Made by a program: the position numbers and the translations under genes. The notes beneath the pieces were generated by a model that searched no databases, was not told the origin of the DNA, and saw only the letters and a program-made list of their open reading frames with translations. A DNA stretch of 64,000 bases from Sphingomonas sp. UNC305MFCol5.2 (GTDB taxonomy: Bacteria; Pseudomonadota; Alphaproteobacteria; Sphingomonadales; Sphingomonadaceae), in the NCBI RefSeq assembly GCF_000712135.1, contig NZ_JOOE01000002.1, forward strand, positions 1 through 64,000, written 5' to 3'. Positions 8,279 through 16,968 of this stretch are shown here, piece after piece; the stretch's first letter is position 1, and the number at the start of each line of letters is the position of its first letter.

Positions 8279-11200
8279 ATGTGGTCCGCTGGGAAATACC
8301 TTCTGCTGGGGATGCTTGCCCCCGCCCTCGCGAGCCTGGGCGATGCGTACGCAGCGGATGCGCAGCGCAACCTCCAACAACTGCGGCATACCGTCTGGAC
8401 TTCGAGGGACGGAGCTCCGCCGGAGGTCTGGGCTCTCGCCCAGTCGGACGACGGTTACCTCTGGCTAGGCACGGGAGGCGGACTCTACCGGTTCGACGGA
8501 GCGAGTTTCGAGAAGTTTCGACCAGCCAAAGGCGAGAGCCTTCCCTCGCTCAACGTCAATTCCCTGCTTGCCACTCGCTCCGGTGACCTTTGGATCGGCT
8601 TTGCATCAGGTGCCTTGGCGAGACTCCGCGCCGGCCACCTGACGACGTTCGACTTAGGCCTCCCGCCGGTGCCCGTGTTGGAGCTATCTGAGGACACCGC
8701 AGGCGGGATCTGGGCGGCCCTAGGCGAGAATGACAGAGGGGGAGTCGCGCGTTTTCGTCGGGGCGGATGGGAAATTTTCGGCCGTTCTCGCGGCGTAGCC
8801 CCGGGCGCGGCAACCAGCGTCCTCGGGGCGGCGGACGGATCGGTCTGGATAGCGGCCGGTGGCGAACTCGAGGTGTTGCGTCCGGGCGCCAATCGCTTTT
8901 CGCGCATCGCCGCCTCGGCCTCGGACAGGCCAAAGCTCAAGCAGTCGCCGGATGGAGCGATATGGCTCACCACCGGTGCCCGCCCTGGTCTTCAGCGCAT
9001 CGCAGCATCACCTGCCCAAGCCACGCCGACGTGGGTGGTGCCGCCGATGACGGCCAATCCGCGAGCGGAGAGCATTCTGTTCGATCGGCGCGGCAGTCTT
9101 TGGGGAACCTATGGGAGTGGCGGCGTCTTTCGTCTCCGCGGCGTCGGCTTGGGAGGTGGTGCGCTCGTCGCCGGGAGAGAGATGTTCGGCGTGGAGCGCG
9201 GCCTCACCTCCAATCTCGCCAACCCCATCCTGGAGGATCGTGAAGGCAATGTTTGGGTAGGGACGAACCTCGGCCTCGATCAGTTTCGCGAGACGAGCGC
9301 GGTGGTGGCCACCGGGCTGCCCACGGATTCGCGGAATGGTTTCCGGATCGCGCCGGGCCCTGCGGGCTCGATGTATGTGACATCAAACGACGCTCTCTTT
9401 AGAGCGAGCCCAGAGTATGTCGCCCGGAAGCTGGTCCGACTTCCGCGGCGGCCATTGATACTGCACACCGATGCGCTGTCACGAACCTGGATCGGCACGG
9501 ACCGAACGCTCGGCATTCTGTCCGGCATCTCAGTTCAGGACGTGCCGCTGCCGTGGGCGAGGAGCAGACCATTTGCTCTGATCGAGGAAACCCCGGGTCG
9601 AATCTGCGTCTCGTCCGTGGAGGGGGCTTTTTGCCGGGAGGGGCGTGGATGGACGTCCGAACCACGCCTGGCGACCCCAGGTATTCTGCCCATGCAGATG
9701 CTCCGCGACGCGGTTGGGCGCGTCTGGATCGCGGAAGGCAGCCGCATCGAGATGGTCGATGGGAATGCACGTCGGATATTCTCCGCGCGCAACGATCTTG
9801 CGTTGGGGACGGTCGTCGTCATCGCCGTCCGGGGACGGCATGTGTATGCGGGGGGCGACTTCGGATTGGCAAGGTTCGACGGCCAGCGGTTCGTCACACT
9901 CAGATCGGACGTGCACCCGGTTTTGAGCCGGACGGCGGGAATCGTCGAAACGTCCCAAGGCGACCTGTGGCTCAACACCGTGGCCGGCGTGGTCAAGATC
10001 GAGAGCGCCGACCTGGACGATGCGTTCGCGCATACCCGTCGCCCGGTGAAGGCACGGGTGTTCGATCGCGACGACGGGATGCCCGGCGTGGCGCAGCAGG
10101 ACTCCTGGTCGCAAACGGCGATGGAGGCCTCTGACGGGCGCCTCTGGTTCGTGACGAGGCTCGGCATCGCCTGGATCGACCCCAAGCGGCTTTCCTTCAA
10201 CTCGCTCCCACCGCCAGTGATCATCAAGTCCTTGGTTTCCGGTGGCCGGATCTATGCAACCGCTACGCCCATTCAGCTGCCAAAAGGCTCGTCCAATCTC
10301 CAGATCGAGTATACCGCGCCGAGTCTTTCCGTACCCTCGCGCGTGCGATTCCGTTACCAGTTGGAAGGCGTGGACGACGGTTGGGTTGACCCGGGCACTC
10401 GCCGCGAAGCCTTCTACACGGGCCTTAAGCCGGGCAGCTACAAGTTCCGCCTTATAGCGGCGAACGACGACGGCGTATGGAACCGACGAGGCGCGACACT
10501 GGAGTTCGAAATCCCGCCGACTTTCTTCCAGAGCTGGCCATTCTACTTCCTTTGCGCAGCGCTGGCGTTGGCGCTGCTGTGGCTCGGCTATTCGCTGCGG
10601 CTACGCGCCGTCGCCGAGCGCATCCGGGCGGGGATGAACGAGCGGCTGGACGAGCGCGATCGCATCGCGCGCGAGCTGCACGATACTCTGTTGCAGAGCG
10701 TGCAGGGGCTGATCATGCGCTTCAGCAACATCGCGCAGGACATAACTGCGATTCAGCCGGCACACCGCGAGATGCTAGACGCGCTCGACGGCGCAGAGGC
10801 CGTCGTGGTGGACGGGCGCGACCGCATTCATGAGTTGCGCCGATGGAGCGGAGCACGGAGCCTGTCCGATGTCGTCACCCGCACCGCCGAGCGGCTTCTG
10901 CTTCCCGACAAGATCGAGATTCGAGTAGGCGTCGAGGGGATGCAACGGGAGATTTACCCCGCAATTGCCGATGAACTGCTGCGTATCACGGACGAGGCAT
11001 TGTTCAACGTCTCCCGTCACGCGCACGCGCACAAAGTCTCAATCACCGTTGCTTATGGCGCGGAAGCACTCGTCTTGCGCATCATCGACGACGGAATCGG
11101 TATCGCGCCGGAGATCGTTGCCCGGGGCGGCGTCGCGGGTCATTTTGGGCTCGTCGGCATGCGCGAGCGGGCAGAGAAGATTGGCGGCCAACTGGCCATC

Positions 11201-11329
11201 ACCACTGCCCCGGCCGGCGGGACGCAAGTGGAAATGAAGATCGCGGCCGAGATCGCTTATGCCGACAGACCTCGACGTAGATGGCTGACCTGGTGGCGTC
11301 GGTTGGCGGTGAAGCGCAACGGTGCATGA
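8279..11329 (+). CDS. Beta-propeller sensor histidine kinase (Reg_prop / Y_Y_Y / HisKA_3)
   Basis: A roughly 1,016-residue membrane sensor kinase. After a signal peptide (YLLLGMLAPALASLGDAYA) comes a large periplasmic region of two-component propeller repeats; DDGYLWLGTGGGLYRFDG, GDLWIGF and GNVWVGTNLGLDQF are typical blades. A Y_Y_Y immunoglobulin-like domain (around FRYQLEGVDDGWVDPG) and one transmembrane helix (FYFLCAALALALLWLGY) follow. The cytoplasmic part has a HisKA_3 dimerisation domain with ERDRIARELHDTLLQS (phospho-acceptor His801) and an HATPase domain (N box DEALFNVSRHA, G box IIDDGIGIAP). No receiver domain is fused. I placed the start at the ATG directly before the signal peptide; in-frame ATGs at 8183 and 8213 would add an unlikely leader. 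The NarL-type regulator 224 bases downstream is its probable partner. Confidence 0.85.
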   Translation: MWSAGKYLLLGMLAPALASLGDAYAADAQRNLQQLRHTVWTSRDGAPPEVWALAQSDDGYLWLGTGGGLYRFDGASFEKFRPAKGESLPSLNVNSLLATRSGDLWIGFASGALARLRAGHLTTFDLGLPPVPVLELSEDTAGGIWAALGENDRGGVARFRRGGWEIFGRSRGVAPGAATSVLGAADGSVWIAAGGELEVLRPGANRFSRIAASASDRPKLKQSPDGAIWLTTGARPGLQRIAASPAQATPTWVVPPMTANPRAESILFDRRGSLWGTYGSGGVFRLRGVGLGGGALVAGREMFGVERGLTSNLANPILEDREGNVWVGTNLGLDQFRETSAVVATGLPTDSRNGFRIAPGPAGSMYVTSNDALFRASPEYVARKLVRLPRRPLILHTDALSRTWIGTDRTLGILSGISVQDVPLPWARSRPFALIEETPGRICVSSVEGAFCREGRGWTSEPRLATPGILPMQMLRDAVGRVWIAEGSRIEMVDGNARRIFSARNDLALGTVVVIAVRGRHVYAGGDFGLARFDGQRFVTLRSDVHPVLSRTAGIVETSQGDLWLNTVAGVVKIESADLDDAFAHTRRPVKARVFDRDDGMPGVAQQDSWSQTAMEASDGRLWFVTRLGIAWIDPKRLSFNSLPPPVIIKSLVSGGRIYATATPIQLPKGSSNLQIEYTAPSLSVPSRVRFRYQLEGVDDGWVDPGTRREAFYTGLKPGSYKFRLIAANDDGVWNRRGATLEFEIPPTFFQSWPFYFLCAALALALLWLGYSLRLRAVAERIRAGMNERLDERDRIARELHDTLLQSVQGLIMRFSNIAQDITAIQPAHREMLDALDGAEAVVVDGRDRIHELRRWSGARSLSDVVTRTAERLLLPDKIEIRVGVEGMQREIYPAIADELLRITDEALFNVSRHAHAHKVSITVAYGAEALVLRIIDDGIGIAPEIVARGGVAGHFGLVGMRERAEKIGGQLAITTAPAGGTQVEMKIAAEIAYADRPRRRWLTWWRRLAVKRNGA

Positions 11330-11553
11330 CATAGTATGCCGCGAGACGGCATGCGGTTGTTCATCTCCGTGAAGCGGGGTTAATTCAGGTAGCATGACGA
11401 TCTTGGGCGGGTGCTGGCTGTCGACGCGCGTGAGGCGAAGGGGCTAAGTCCGGGGCTAGTCGAAGTGGCGGTCGGGGGCCAGCATTGCCCATGCCGACAA
11501 ATCGCGCCCAATCTGGCTGGCTTGGCGGCGTTGGTTCGCGAGGGAACGCAGCG

Positions 11554-12192
11554 ATGGATGACTCAGTAACCGCCAATCCCATCCGCGTGATGATCGTGGA
11601 CGATCACCCGATGTTGCGCGACGGGGTCGTCGGGTCGATCAAGCGGCAGCCCGATATGGTCGTGGTCGCGGAGGCTGGCGACGGCGCCGCTGCGATCGCC
11701 GCGATCGAGGCGGCCAACCCCGACGTGGTGCTGATGGACCTCCAGATGCCCGGCATCGACGGGGTCGAGGCGATCCAGACGATCTGCAGAAAACATCCGC
11801 AGGTTCGTATTCTGGTGCTCACAACTTATGTCGGCGACGCGAAAGCGTTGCGGGCCCTCAAGGCGGGGGCCAACGGCTATTTGCTCAAAAGCGCGATGCG
11901 AACCGATCTGATCGACGCGATCCGCGCCGTGCACGGCGGCGGATGCCATATCCCTCCGGAGGTCGCGACGCAGATAGCAGTGCATGCGGTTGGCGAAGCC
12001 CTGACCGAGCGAGAAATCGCGATTCTGTCGCTGGTGGCAGCCGGCAATCCGAACAAGCAGATCGCCTGGAGGCTGGGCATCTCGGAGGACACGGTGAAGG
12101 CGCATCTCAAGCGCATCTTCGCCAAGCTCGGTGTCGCGGACCGAACGCACGCGGTGACGGTTGCCGCCAAGCGAGGGATCATTGAACTTTAG
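11554..12192 (+). CDS. NarL/FixJ-family response regulator
   Basis: A 212-residue response regulator. The receiver domain (residues about 10-125) has the acidic pair in IVDDHPMLRDG, phosphorylation site Asp62 in LMDLQMPG, and the LTTY and K-containing YLLKSA switch positions. A LuxR-type helix-turn-helix follows (LTEREIAILSLVAAGNPNKQ, ISEDTVKAHLKRIFAKLGV). GAGGGA lies 8 bases before the ATG at 11554; an ATG at 11485 would add a non-conserved leader. It follows the propeller kinase gene and is likely phosphorylated by it. Targets unknown, but the neighbouring winged-helix and hydrolase genes are obvious candidates. Confidence 0.88.
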   Translation: MDDSVTANPIRVMIVDDHPMLRDGVVGSIKRQPDMVVVAEAGDGAAAIAAIEAANPDVVLMDLQMPGIDGVEAIQTICRKHPQVRILVLTTYVGDAKALRALKAGANGYLLKSAMRTDLIDAIRAVHGGGCHIPPEVATQIAVHAVGEALTEREIAILSLVAAGNPNKQIAWRLGISEDTVKAHLKRIFAKLGVADRTHAVTVAAKRGIIEL

Positions 12193-12433
12193 CCATTCCG
12201 TCAGCGGGTTGATCGACCGAAAGCGTTTTCCACCTGGTCGCCGACCTCGTGCGCCAGGGATGTGTTGTCACTCATATGGGTACTCCGGCTTCCCCGGTTT
12301 GGGGCCATGGACCGATGTTGGAGCCGAAGCTTATTCTGCCGCTGTCGGATGGGGCGGCACTGTCGAACGCACTCCAGTGATGGGCCGGATGCCGACTGGT
12401 CAGGCTATGCGCCAAGCCTGGAGGAGTGTCGAA

Positions 12434-12955
12434 ATGCCGACTGCTGCCGCTTCCGAAGCTCTTCCGGGGACGACTCGTTCACCAGAGCACGCATCCAGTT
12501 TTGACCAAGCAGTACCGGCTCAACGCTGCTTTGCGTTCGGCCCGTTCCTCCTGAGGCCGGAACAACAGTTACTGCTAAAGCGGGAAGCGCCGGTCAGAAT
12601 CGGGGGGCGCGCACTCGACATCCTCACGGCTCTGGTCGAGAAACCGGGCGAACTGGTGGACAAGCGCACGCTGATCTCGCGGGTCTGGCCGAACATCTAC
12701 GTCGAAGAGACCAATCTCAAGGTGAACGTGGCTGGCCTGCGGCGAGCCCTGGAGGACGATCCCTGCGTGCCGCGGTTTATCGCGACCGTCGTCGGTCGAG
12801 GCTATCGCTTCATCGCGCCGGTCCGTGCGACTGCATCGCCGGCACCAGCTTCAGATCGCCACCCCTCAGGAGAGGTGCCTAGCCTCGTCGAGTTAATCGA
12901 AACCATCAATGCCGTTCGGCGACATCTCGCGCAGATCTCGTCACCCGGAAGATGA
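12434..12955 (+). CDS. Winged-helix (OmpR/CadC-type) DNA-binding protein
   Basis: A 173-residue protein with a single OmpR/PhoB-type winged helix-turn-helix domain (residues about 35-128). FGPFLLRPEQQLLLK, the RALDILTALVEKPGELVDKRTLISRVWP helix block and the RFIATVVGRGYRFIAPV wing are unmistakable. There is neither a receiver domain in front nor a CadC-type membrane helix behind; only a short helical tail (SLVELIETINAVRRHL) follows. The start at 12434 has GGAGGAG 7 bases upstream; the same frame is open further upstream without a ribosome site. Similar domains occur at the N-terminus of large ATPase/TPR regulators, so this may be a free-standing or truncated version. It lies between the regulator gene and the second exported hydrolase. 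Confidence 0.75.
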   Translation: MPTAAASEALPGTTRSPEHASSFDQAVPAQRCFAFGPFLLRPEQQLLLKREAPVRIGGRALDILTALVEKPGELVDKRTLISRVWPNIYVEETNLKVNVAGLRRALEDDPCVPRFIATVVGRGYRFIAPVRATASPAPASDRHPSGEVPSLVELIETINAVRRHLAQISSPGR

Positions 12956-13103
12956 AAGAGGCGGCATTCGGAGCGAGAGGAGCAAGGGTTCGTGCGGCTT
13001 CCGGAACTCACCCAAGAGGCGTCACGGTCAGGCGCTTCGAGATACTCGACCCCAAAAGCACCTGAACCAAACCGCCCACTACCTTCCATGGGAGATTGAC
13101 GTC

Positions 13104-13863
13104 ATGATCCGCATGTTTTTCCGTATTTGCCGCGGCCCTTGCGGCCGCCCTGTCCACTGTCGCATCGGCGCAGACGGAGAAGCCGGTGTCCATCGTGCTG
13201 GTCCATGGCGCGTTCGTCGATGGTGCCGGCTGGAAGGCGGTCTATGATCACCTTACCAGCGATGGCTATGACGTGCTCGTCGTCCAGCAACCCACCCGCA
13301 CCCTCGATGACGACGTATCGACGACACGGCGCGCCATCGCCGCCGCCCGGCATCCGGTGATCCTCGTCGGGCATTCCTATGGCGGGGCGGTGATCACCGA
13401 AGCCGGGGACGATCCCAAGGTCCGCAGCCTGGTCTATCTGGCTGCCTACGCCCCGGACGTCGGCGAGTCGGTCCTCGACCTCGCGGAAAAACCCCATCCG
13501 GGCGAGGCACGCGCTCCACTGCTGCCGCCGGCGGACGGCTATCTGACCGTCGATCCGGCGAAATTCCCGACGGCTTTTGCCGCTGATGTCGACCCGTCGA
13601 CTACGCGCTTCATGGCGGCCGCCCAGATGCCCTGGGGGTTGAAGGCGCCGCAGACCAAGCTGACCACGGCCGCGTGGAAGGGCAAACCGACGTCCTTCCT
13701 GCTCATGACGCAGGATCACATGATCCCCCCGAGCCTCCAGCACATGATGTCGAAGCGGACGGGCGGCAAGGTGGTGGAGATCAGCAGCAGCCATGCCGTG
13801 ATGCTGTCTCATCCGCAGGAGGTTGCCGCCTTCATCGAGACTGCCGCGAGGGCGTCGAAGTAG
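13104..13863 (+). pseudogene. Exported alpha/beta hydrolase paralogue with frameshifted signal peptide
   Basis: From the GTG at 13186 the frame encodes a 225-residue hydrolase nearly matching the one at 4905-5666 (IVLVHGAFVDGAGW, GHSYGG nucleophile, SSHAVMLSHP). A typical Sec signal peptide (VFAAALAAALSTVASAQ) is encoded directly upstream in the same frame, but that frame has no start and meets a TGA. The expected ATG at 13104, with GGGAG before it, is in another frame. Removing one T from the run of five at 13116-13120 would join them into MIRMFSVFAAALAAALS. So the gene carries a one-base insertion in a homopolymer, or a sequencing error, or is translated from GTG 13186 as a cytoplasmic enzyme. 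The catalytic part itself is intact. Confidence 0.7.
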
Positions 13864-13899
13864 CGAGGCACGGAGCGTCGCGGACGCTCCGTGCCTCGC
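13863..13899. terminator. 17-bp perfect stem-loop between hydrolase and aldo/keto reductase
   Basis: Immediately after the hydrolase stop the arms GCGAGGCACGGAGCGTC and its exact complement are separated by only GCG, giving a 17-base-pair perfect stem. There is no T-tract after it, so it is not a classical intrinsic terminator. The reductase ribosome site (AAGGAG) follows 6 bases later, so the hairpin could act as an attenuator, an mRNA-stability element that sets different expression of the two genes, or a partial terminator. Confidence 0.6.
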
Positions 13900-13918
13900 A
13901 GCAGAAAGGAGCGAAACG

Positions 13919-14932
13919 ATGTCCCTCAAGCAGATCCTTCCGGGCCGGCTCGGTTTCGGCGCCGCGCCGCTCGGTAATATGTTCCGCGACATTCCCGAAG
14001 CGGAAGCGCTCGCAACCGTCGATGCCGCCTGGAACGACGGCATCCGCTATTTCGACAACGCGCCGTTCTACGGAGCGGGCCTGGCCGAGATCCGCATGGG
14101 CGATGCGCTCGCGGCACGCCCGCGCGACGCCTATGTCATCAGCACCAAGGTCGGCCGGATCATCCTCGACGAAGTCGAGGATGTCAGCGCGCGTGACCTC
14201 GGCGAAAAGGGCGACGTGTTCAAATATGGTCGCCCCAACCGGATCGTGAACGACTATTCGGAGAGCGCCACGCTACACTCGATCGAGGACAGCCTGAAGC
14301 GTCTCAAGACCGATCGCATCGAGATCGCCTGGGTCCATGACGTGGCCCAGGACTTCTATGGCGACGAATGGCTGTCGGTATTCGAGAGCGCCAGGCGGGG
14401 CGCGTTCAAGGCGCTCGACCGGCTTCGCGACGAAGGGGTGATCAAGGCGTGGGGCCTCGGCGTCAACCGCGTCGAACCGATCGAGCTGCTGCTCGACCTC
14501 GACGGTCCGCGCCCCGACGGCTCGCTGCTCGCGGGTCGCTATACGCTGCTCGACCACGACCGCGCACTACAGCGGCTGATGCCCAAAGCCGCGGAGCGCG
14601 GGCTGGGTATCGTCGTCGGCGGTCCCTACAGCTCCGGGGCGCTCGTCGGCGGGCCGAACTTCGAGTATGCGCCCGCCACCCCTGCGATCCTCGACAAGGT
14701 CACGCGGATCAAGGCGGTCGCCAATCGCTACGGCGTCAGCATGAAGGCTGCGGGCCTGCAATTCTCGCTGGCGCATCCGGCGGTCGCGGCGGTGATCCCG
14801 GGCGCCAGCCGACCCGGGCGCATCGCCGAGGACAGCGCCGCGCTGAACGAGGTCGTGCCTGCGGATTTCTGGACCGATCTGCGCCGTGCGGGATTGATCA
14901 ACCGCGACGCACCCACGCCCGGGATCGCATGA
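13919..14932 (+). CDS. Aldo/keto reductase
   Basis: A 337-residue TIM-barrel aldo/keto reductase with the complete catalytic tetrad: Asp46 and Tyr51 in YFDNAPFYG, Lys77 in ISTKVGR and His140 in IAWVHDV. The GFGAAPLGN opening and the AVIPGASRPGRIAED NADP-binding end fit the L-fucose/D-threo-aldose 1-dehydrogenase and pyridoxal-reductase-like branch. It is cytoplasmic. The ATG at 13919 has AAGGAG 9 bases upstream. Its stop overlaps an alternative start of the next gene, so the two are probably co-translated. The substrate may be a sugar or an aromatic or aliphatic aldehyde. Confidence 0.88.
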   Translation: MSLKQILPGRLGFGAAPLGNMFRDIPEAEALATVDAAWNDGIRYFDNAPFYGAGLAEIRMGDALAARPRDAYVISTKVGRIILDEVEDVSARDLGEKGDVFKYGRPNRIVNDYSESATLHSIEDSLKRLKTDRIEIAWVHDVAQDFYGDEWLSVFESARRGAFKALDRLRDEGVIKAWGLGVNRVEPIELLLDLDGPRPDGSLLAGRYTLLDHDRALQRLMPKAAERGLGIVVGGPYSSGALVGGPNFEYAPATPAILDKVTRIKAVANRYGVSMKAAGLQFSLAHPAVAAVIPGASRPGRIAEDSAALNEVVPADFWTDLRRAGLINRDAPTPGIA

Positions 14933-14943
14933 GGAAGAATGAC

Positions 14944-15909
14944 ATGAGCAGCACCAGTCCCTGGACGCGCCGGACGGCGATCAAGGCCGGGGCCGCGTTG
15001 TTGGCCGGCGTAGCGGGAGGAGGGATGTCGCTGCCCGCGATCCCGGAGACCGACGGCTATTGCCCGGTTCCGGGCGGCAAGGTCTATTGGCGCAGGTTCG
15101 GTTCCGGAAAGCGCACCCCGCTGCTGATCCTCCACGGCGGGCCGGGCGCGGCGCACAATTACATGCTGTCCCTGAAGGCCCTAGCCGATGATCGGCCGGT
15201 GATCTTCTACGACCAGCTGGGTTGCGGAAAGGCGGAGTCTCCGACCGACGAAACGCTCTACACGATCCAGCGCTCGGTGGACGAACTGGATGCCGTGCGC
15301 CGCGCACTCCGGCTCCCGGAAATCATCCTCGTCGGACACAGCTGGGGCACGTTCCTCGCGATCGAATATATGTGTCAGGGACGCGGCGTCGGCGTGGAGA
15401 AACTCGTGCTCAGCGGAGCGAGCGCTAGCACGGCGCAGGTCATCGCCGGCCAGCAGCGACTGATCGACTCCCTGCCCAACGGCTTTGCCGCAAAGCTCCA
15501 CGGGCTGGAGAAGGCCGGCCGGATGGACAGCCCGGAATATGCGGCGCTCACCCAGCAATTCTACGACAATTTCGTCCTGCGGGTGCCGCCGACGCCCGAC
15601 GCGCAGGCTTCGTTCGAGGCATTGGCCAAGTCGATCGCCTATCGCGTCATGAACGGGCCGAACGAGTTTTACATCACCGGGATCATCAAGGATTGGGACC
15701 GGCACAGGGACCTCAATGTCATCACCCAGCCCGTCCTCCTCACGACGGGCGAGTTCGATGAAATCACCATGGATTGCCACACGACGATCCGGGCGGGCGT
15801 GTCCGGGCTGTGCAGGCTCGAGGTCATGGCCCGCTGCTCGCACCTGACGATGGTCGAGAAACCGGACGAGTATAATGCGCTGGTGCGAGGGTTCGCAAAC
15901 GCGGCGTGA
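14944..15909 (+). CDS. Tat-exported proline-iminopeptidase-like alpha/beta hydrolase
   Basis: A 321-residue hydrolase with a twin-arginine signal (WTRRTAIKAGAALLAG). Its body matches the proline iminopeptidase / TricornF1-like family: LLILHGGPGAAHNYM oxyanion loop, YDQLGCGKAE, GHSWGTFLA nucleophile elbow, and a late CSHLTMVEKPDEY histidine. Aminopeptidase, lactonase and amidase activities all occur in this family. I chose the ATG at 14944 because GAGGAAG precedes it; an ATG at 14929 overlaps the reductase stop (ATGA) and is an alternative. It closes the hydrolase/reductase operon. Confidence 0.85.
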   Translation: MSSTSPWTRRTAIKAGAALLAGVAGGGMSLPAIPETDGYCPVPGGKVYWRRFGSGKRTPLLILHGGPGAAHNYMLSLKALADDRPVIFYDQLGCGKAESPTDETLYTIQRSVDELDAVRRALRLPEIILVGHSWGTFLAIEYMCQGRGVGVEKLVLSGASASTAQVIAGQQRLIDSLPNGFAAKLHGLEKAGRMDSPEYAALTQQFYDNFVLRVPPTPDAQASFEALAKSIAYRVMNGPNEFYITGIIKDWDRHRDLNVITQPVLLTTGEFDEITMDCHTTIRAGVSGLCRLEVMARCSHLTMVEKPDEYNALVRGFANAA

Positions 15910-16602
15910 GGCCCCGCATCGCGACGATAAAGGCAGCCGAAAACCAACCACGGCTTCCTTCAACTCGATCAGCCCTTTCGGCTATGTCCAACCGGTATAT
16001 GCCCCGCATTGTCGAATGGCGGCTTTTGGGAATGGAGTAGCGACTGCCGAACGGCGACAATGGGGCGCATTGCCGTCATTCGCGTCGACCAAGCGGAAAT
16101 GATCGAGCAGCTTCCAGACAACCATCGACACCAACGCGGGTGCGACCGCGAATCCGATCACCTTCGACGTTCCTTGTTCAGGATAAGAGACCGGCTCAAG
16201 CGTCAGCGCACACCGCTGGCCTGTACCGCCGCGTAGCAGCCGAAGAGGTATAAACAGGACCGGCGCTTCCCTGCATCGGACATCGGTTCAGATACTGGGT
16301 TCCGTCGGCATGCAGGAATGGCGTGTACGCGCCGCCCAAGCGTTTCAATGAGATATTTGGCCGGAGGTCCTTGCGCGCAAACGGGCGGAATAGACTCACC
16401 GCCCCATTCGGCATAAACCCTTCACGCCGCTTCGGTCTCGTAAGCCGGAGGCGGTGCACTGTCATGTGCTGAGCACGGGTCCGCTCTGTCGGGCGGCTCC
16501 CGGAATAAAATACCTCTCGTAGGAAATACGGGAGGCGTGCTGCCCCGTGCTCGCACGTTACGAACCACCCGGCGCCAGCCGGGTGAGCACGGGGGTATCT
16601 AT
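15910..16602. other. Gene-poor stretch
   Basis: No convincing gene. On the reverse strand an open frame ending at 15982 contains one hydrophobic segment (VIGFAVAPALVSMVVWKLLD) but has no plausible start, so it may be a decayed small membrane protein. A CACCCGG-N6-CCGGGTG hairpin at 16566-16585 lies just before the next gene. Confidence 0.4.
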
Positions 16603-16968
16603 ATGGCTTCGAAAGTGGTGCGCGATCACACTCGTTTGCGCACCTGGCCCACGATGGGCTTTCTGCTGGGCCTACTGCTCAGCTTTCCGCCGACCAGATT
16701 CGACATCAATACGATGGACATCCTGATCGTCGCTTGTGCCACCGGTCTGGTCTATGCGGTCGTTACGTTCCCGGCCGCCCTCATCGCCAATCGGTTTCGT
16801 GGACCATCGAAAACTGGGTTCCCACGCGTCGAAGTGGAAACCGGTCGTGCATGGCTACTGTGGGGGTGCGTGGCGCTCTCGTTGGCGTTGAAGCTGCTCG
16901 GGATGTTCGGGTTGCTATCGGTGGCCATCACCGCCGCGACGAACGAGCAGCTCGGCAAGCTCCTTTAG
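16603..16968 (+). CDS. Small integral membrane protein of unknown function
   Basis: The 121-residue product has three predicted membrane helices: MGFLLGLLLSF near residue 20, MDILIVACATGLVYAVVTFPAALIA, and WGCVALSLALKLLGMFGLLSVAITA at the end, with a basic loop between the second and third. I do not recognise a family. A GGGGG run 7 bases before the ATG at 16603 supports this start over an ATG 22 codons upstream. A hairpin lies just upstream of the gene. It stands alone between two gene-poor stretches. Confidence 0.55.
   Translation: MASKVVRDHTRLRTWPTMGFLLGLLLSFPPTRFDINTMDILIVACATGLVYAVVTFPAALIANRFRGPSKTGFPRVEVETGRAWLLWGCVALSLALKLLGMFGLLSVAITAATNEQLGKLL

Noticed and set aside
16196..16465. 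89-codon reverse frame in the gene-poor stretch
   Set aside because: No ribosome site, no family resemblance, composition of a random GC-rich frame.
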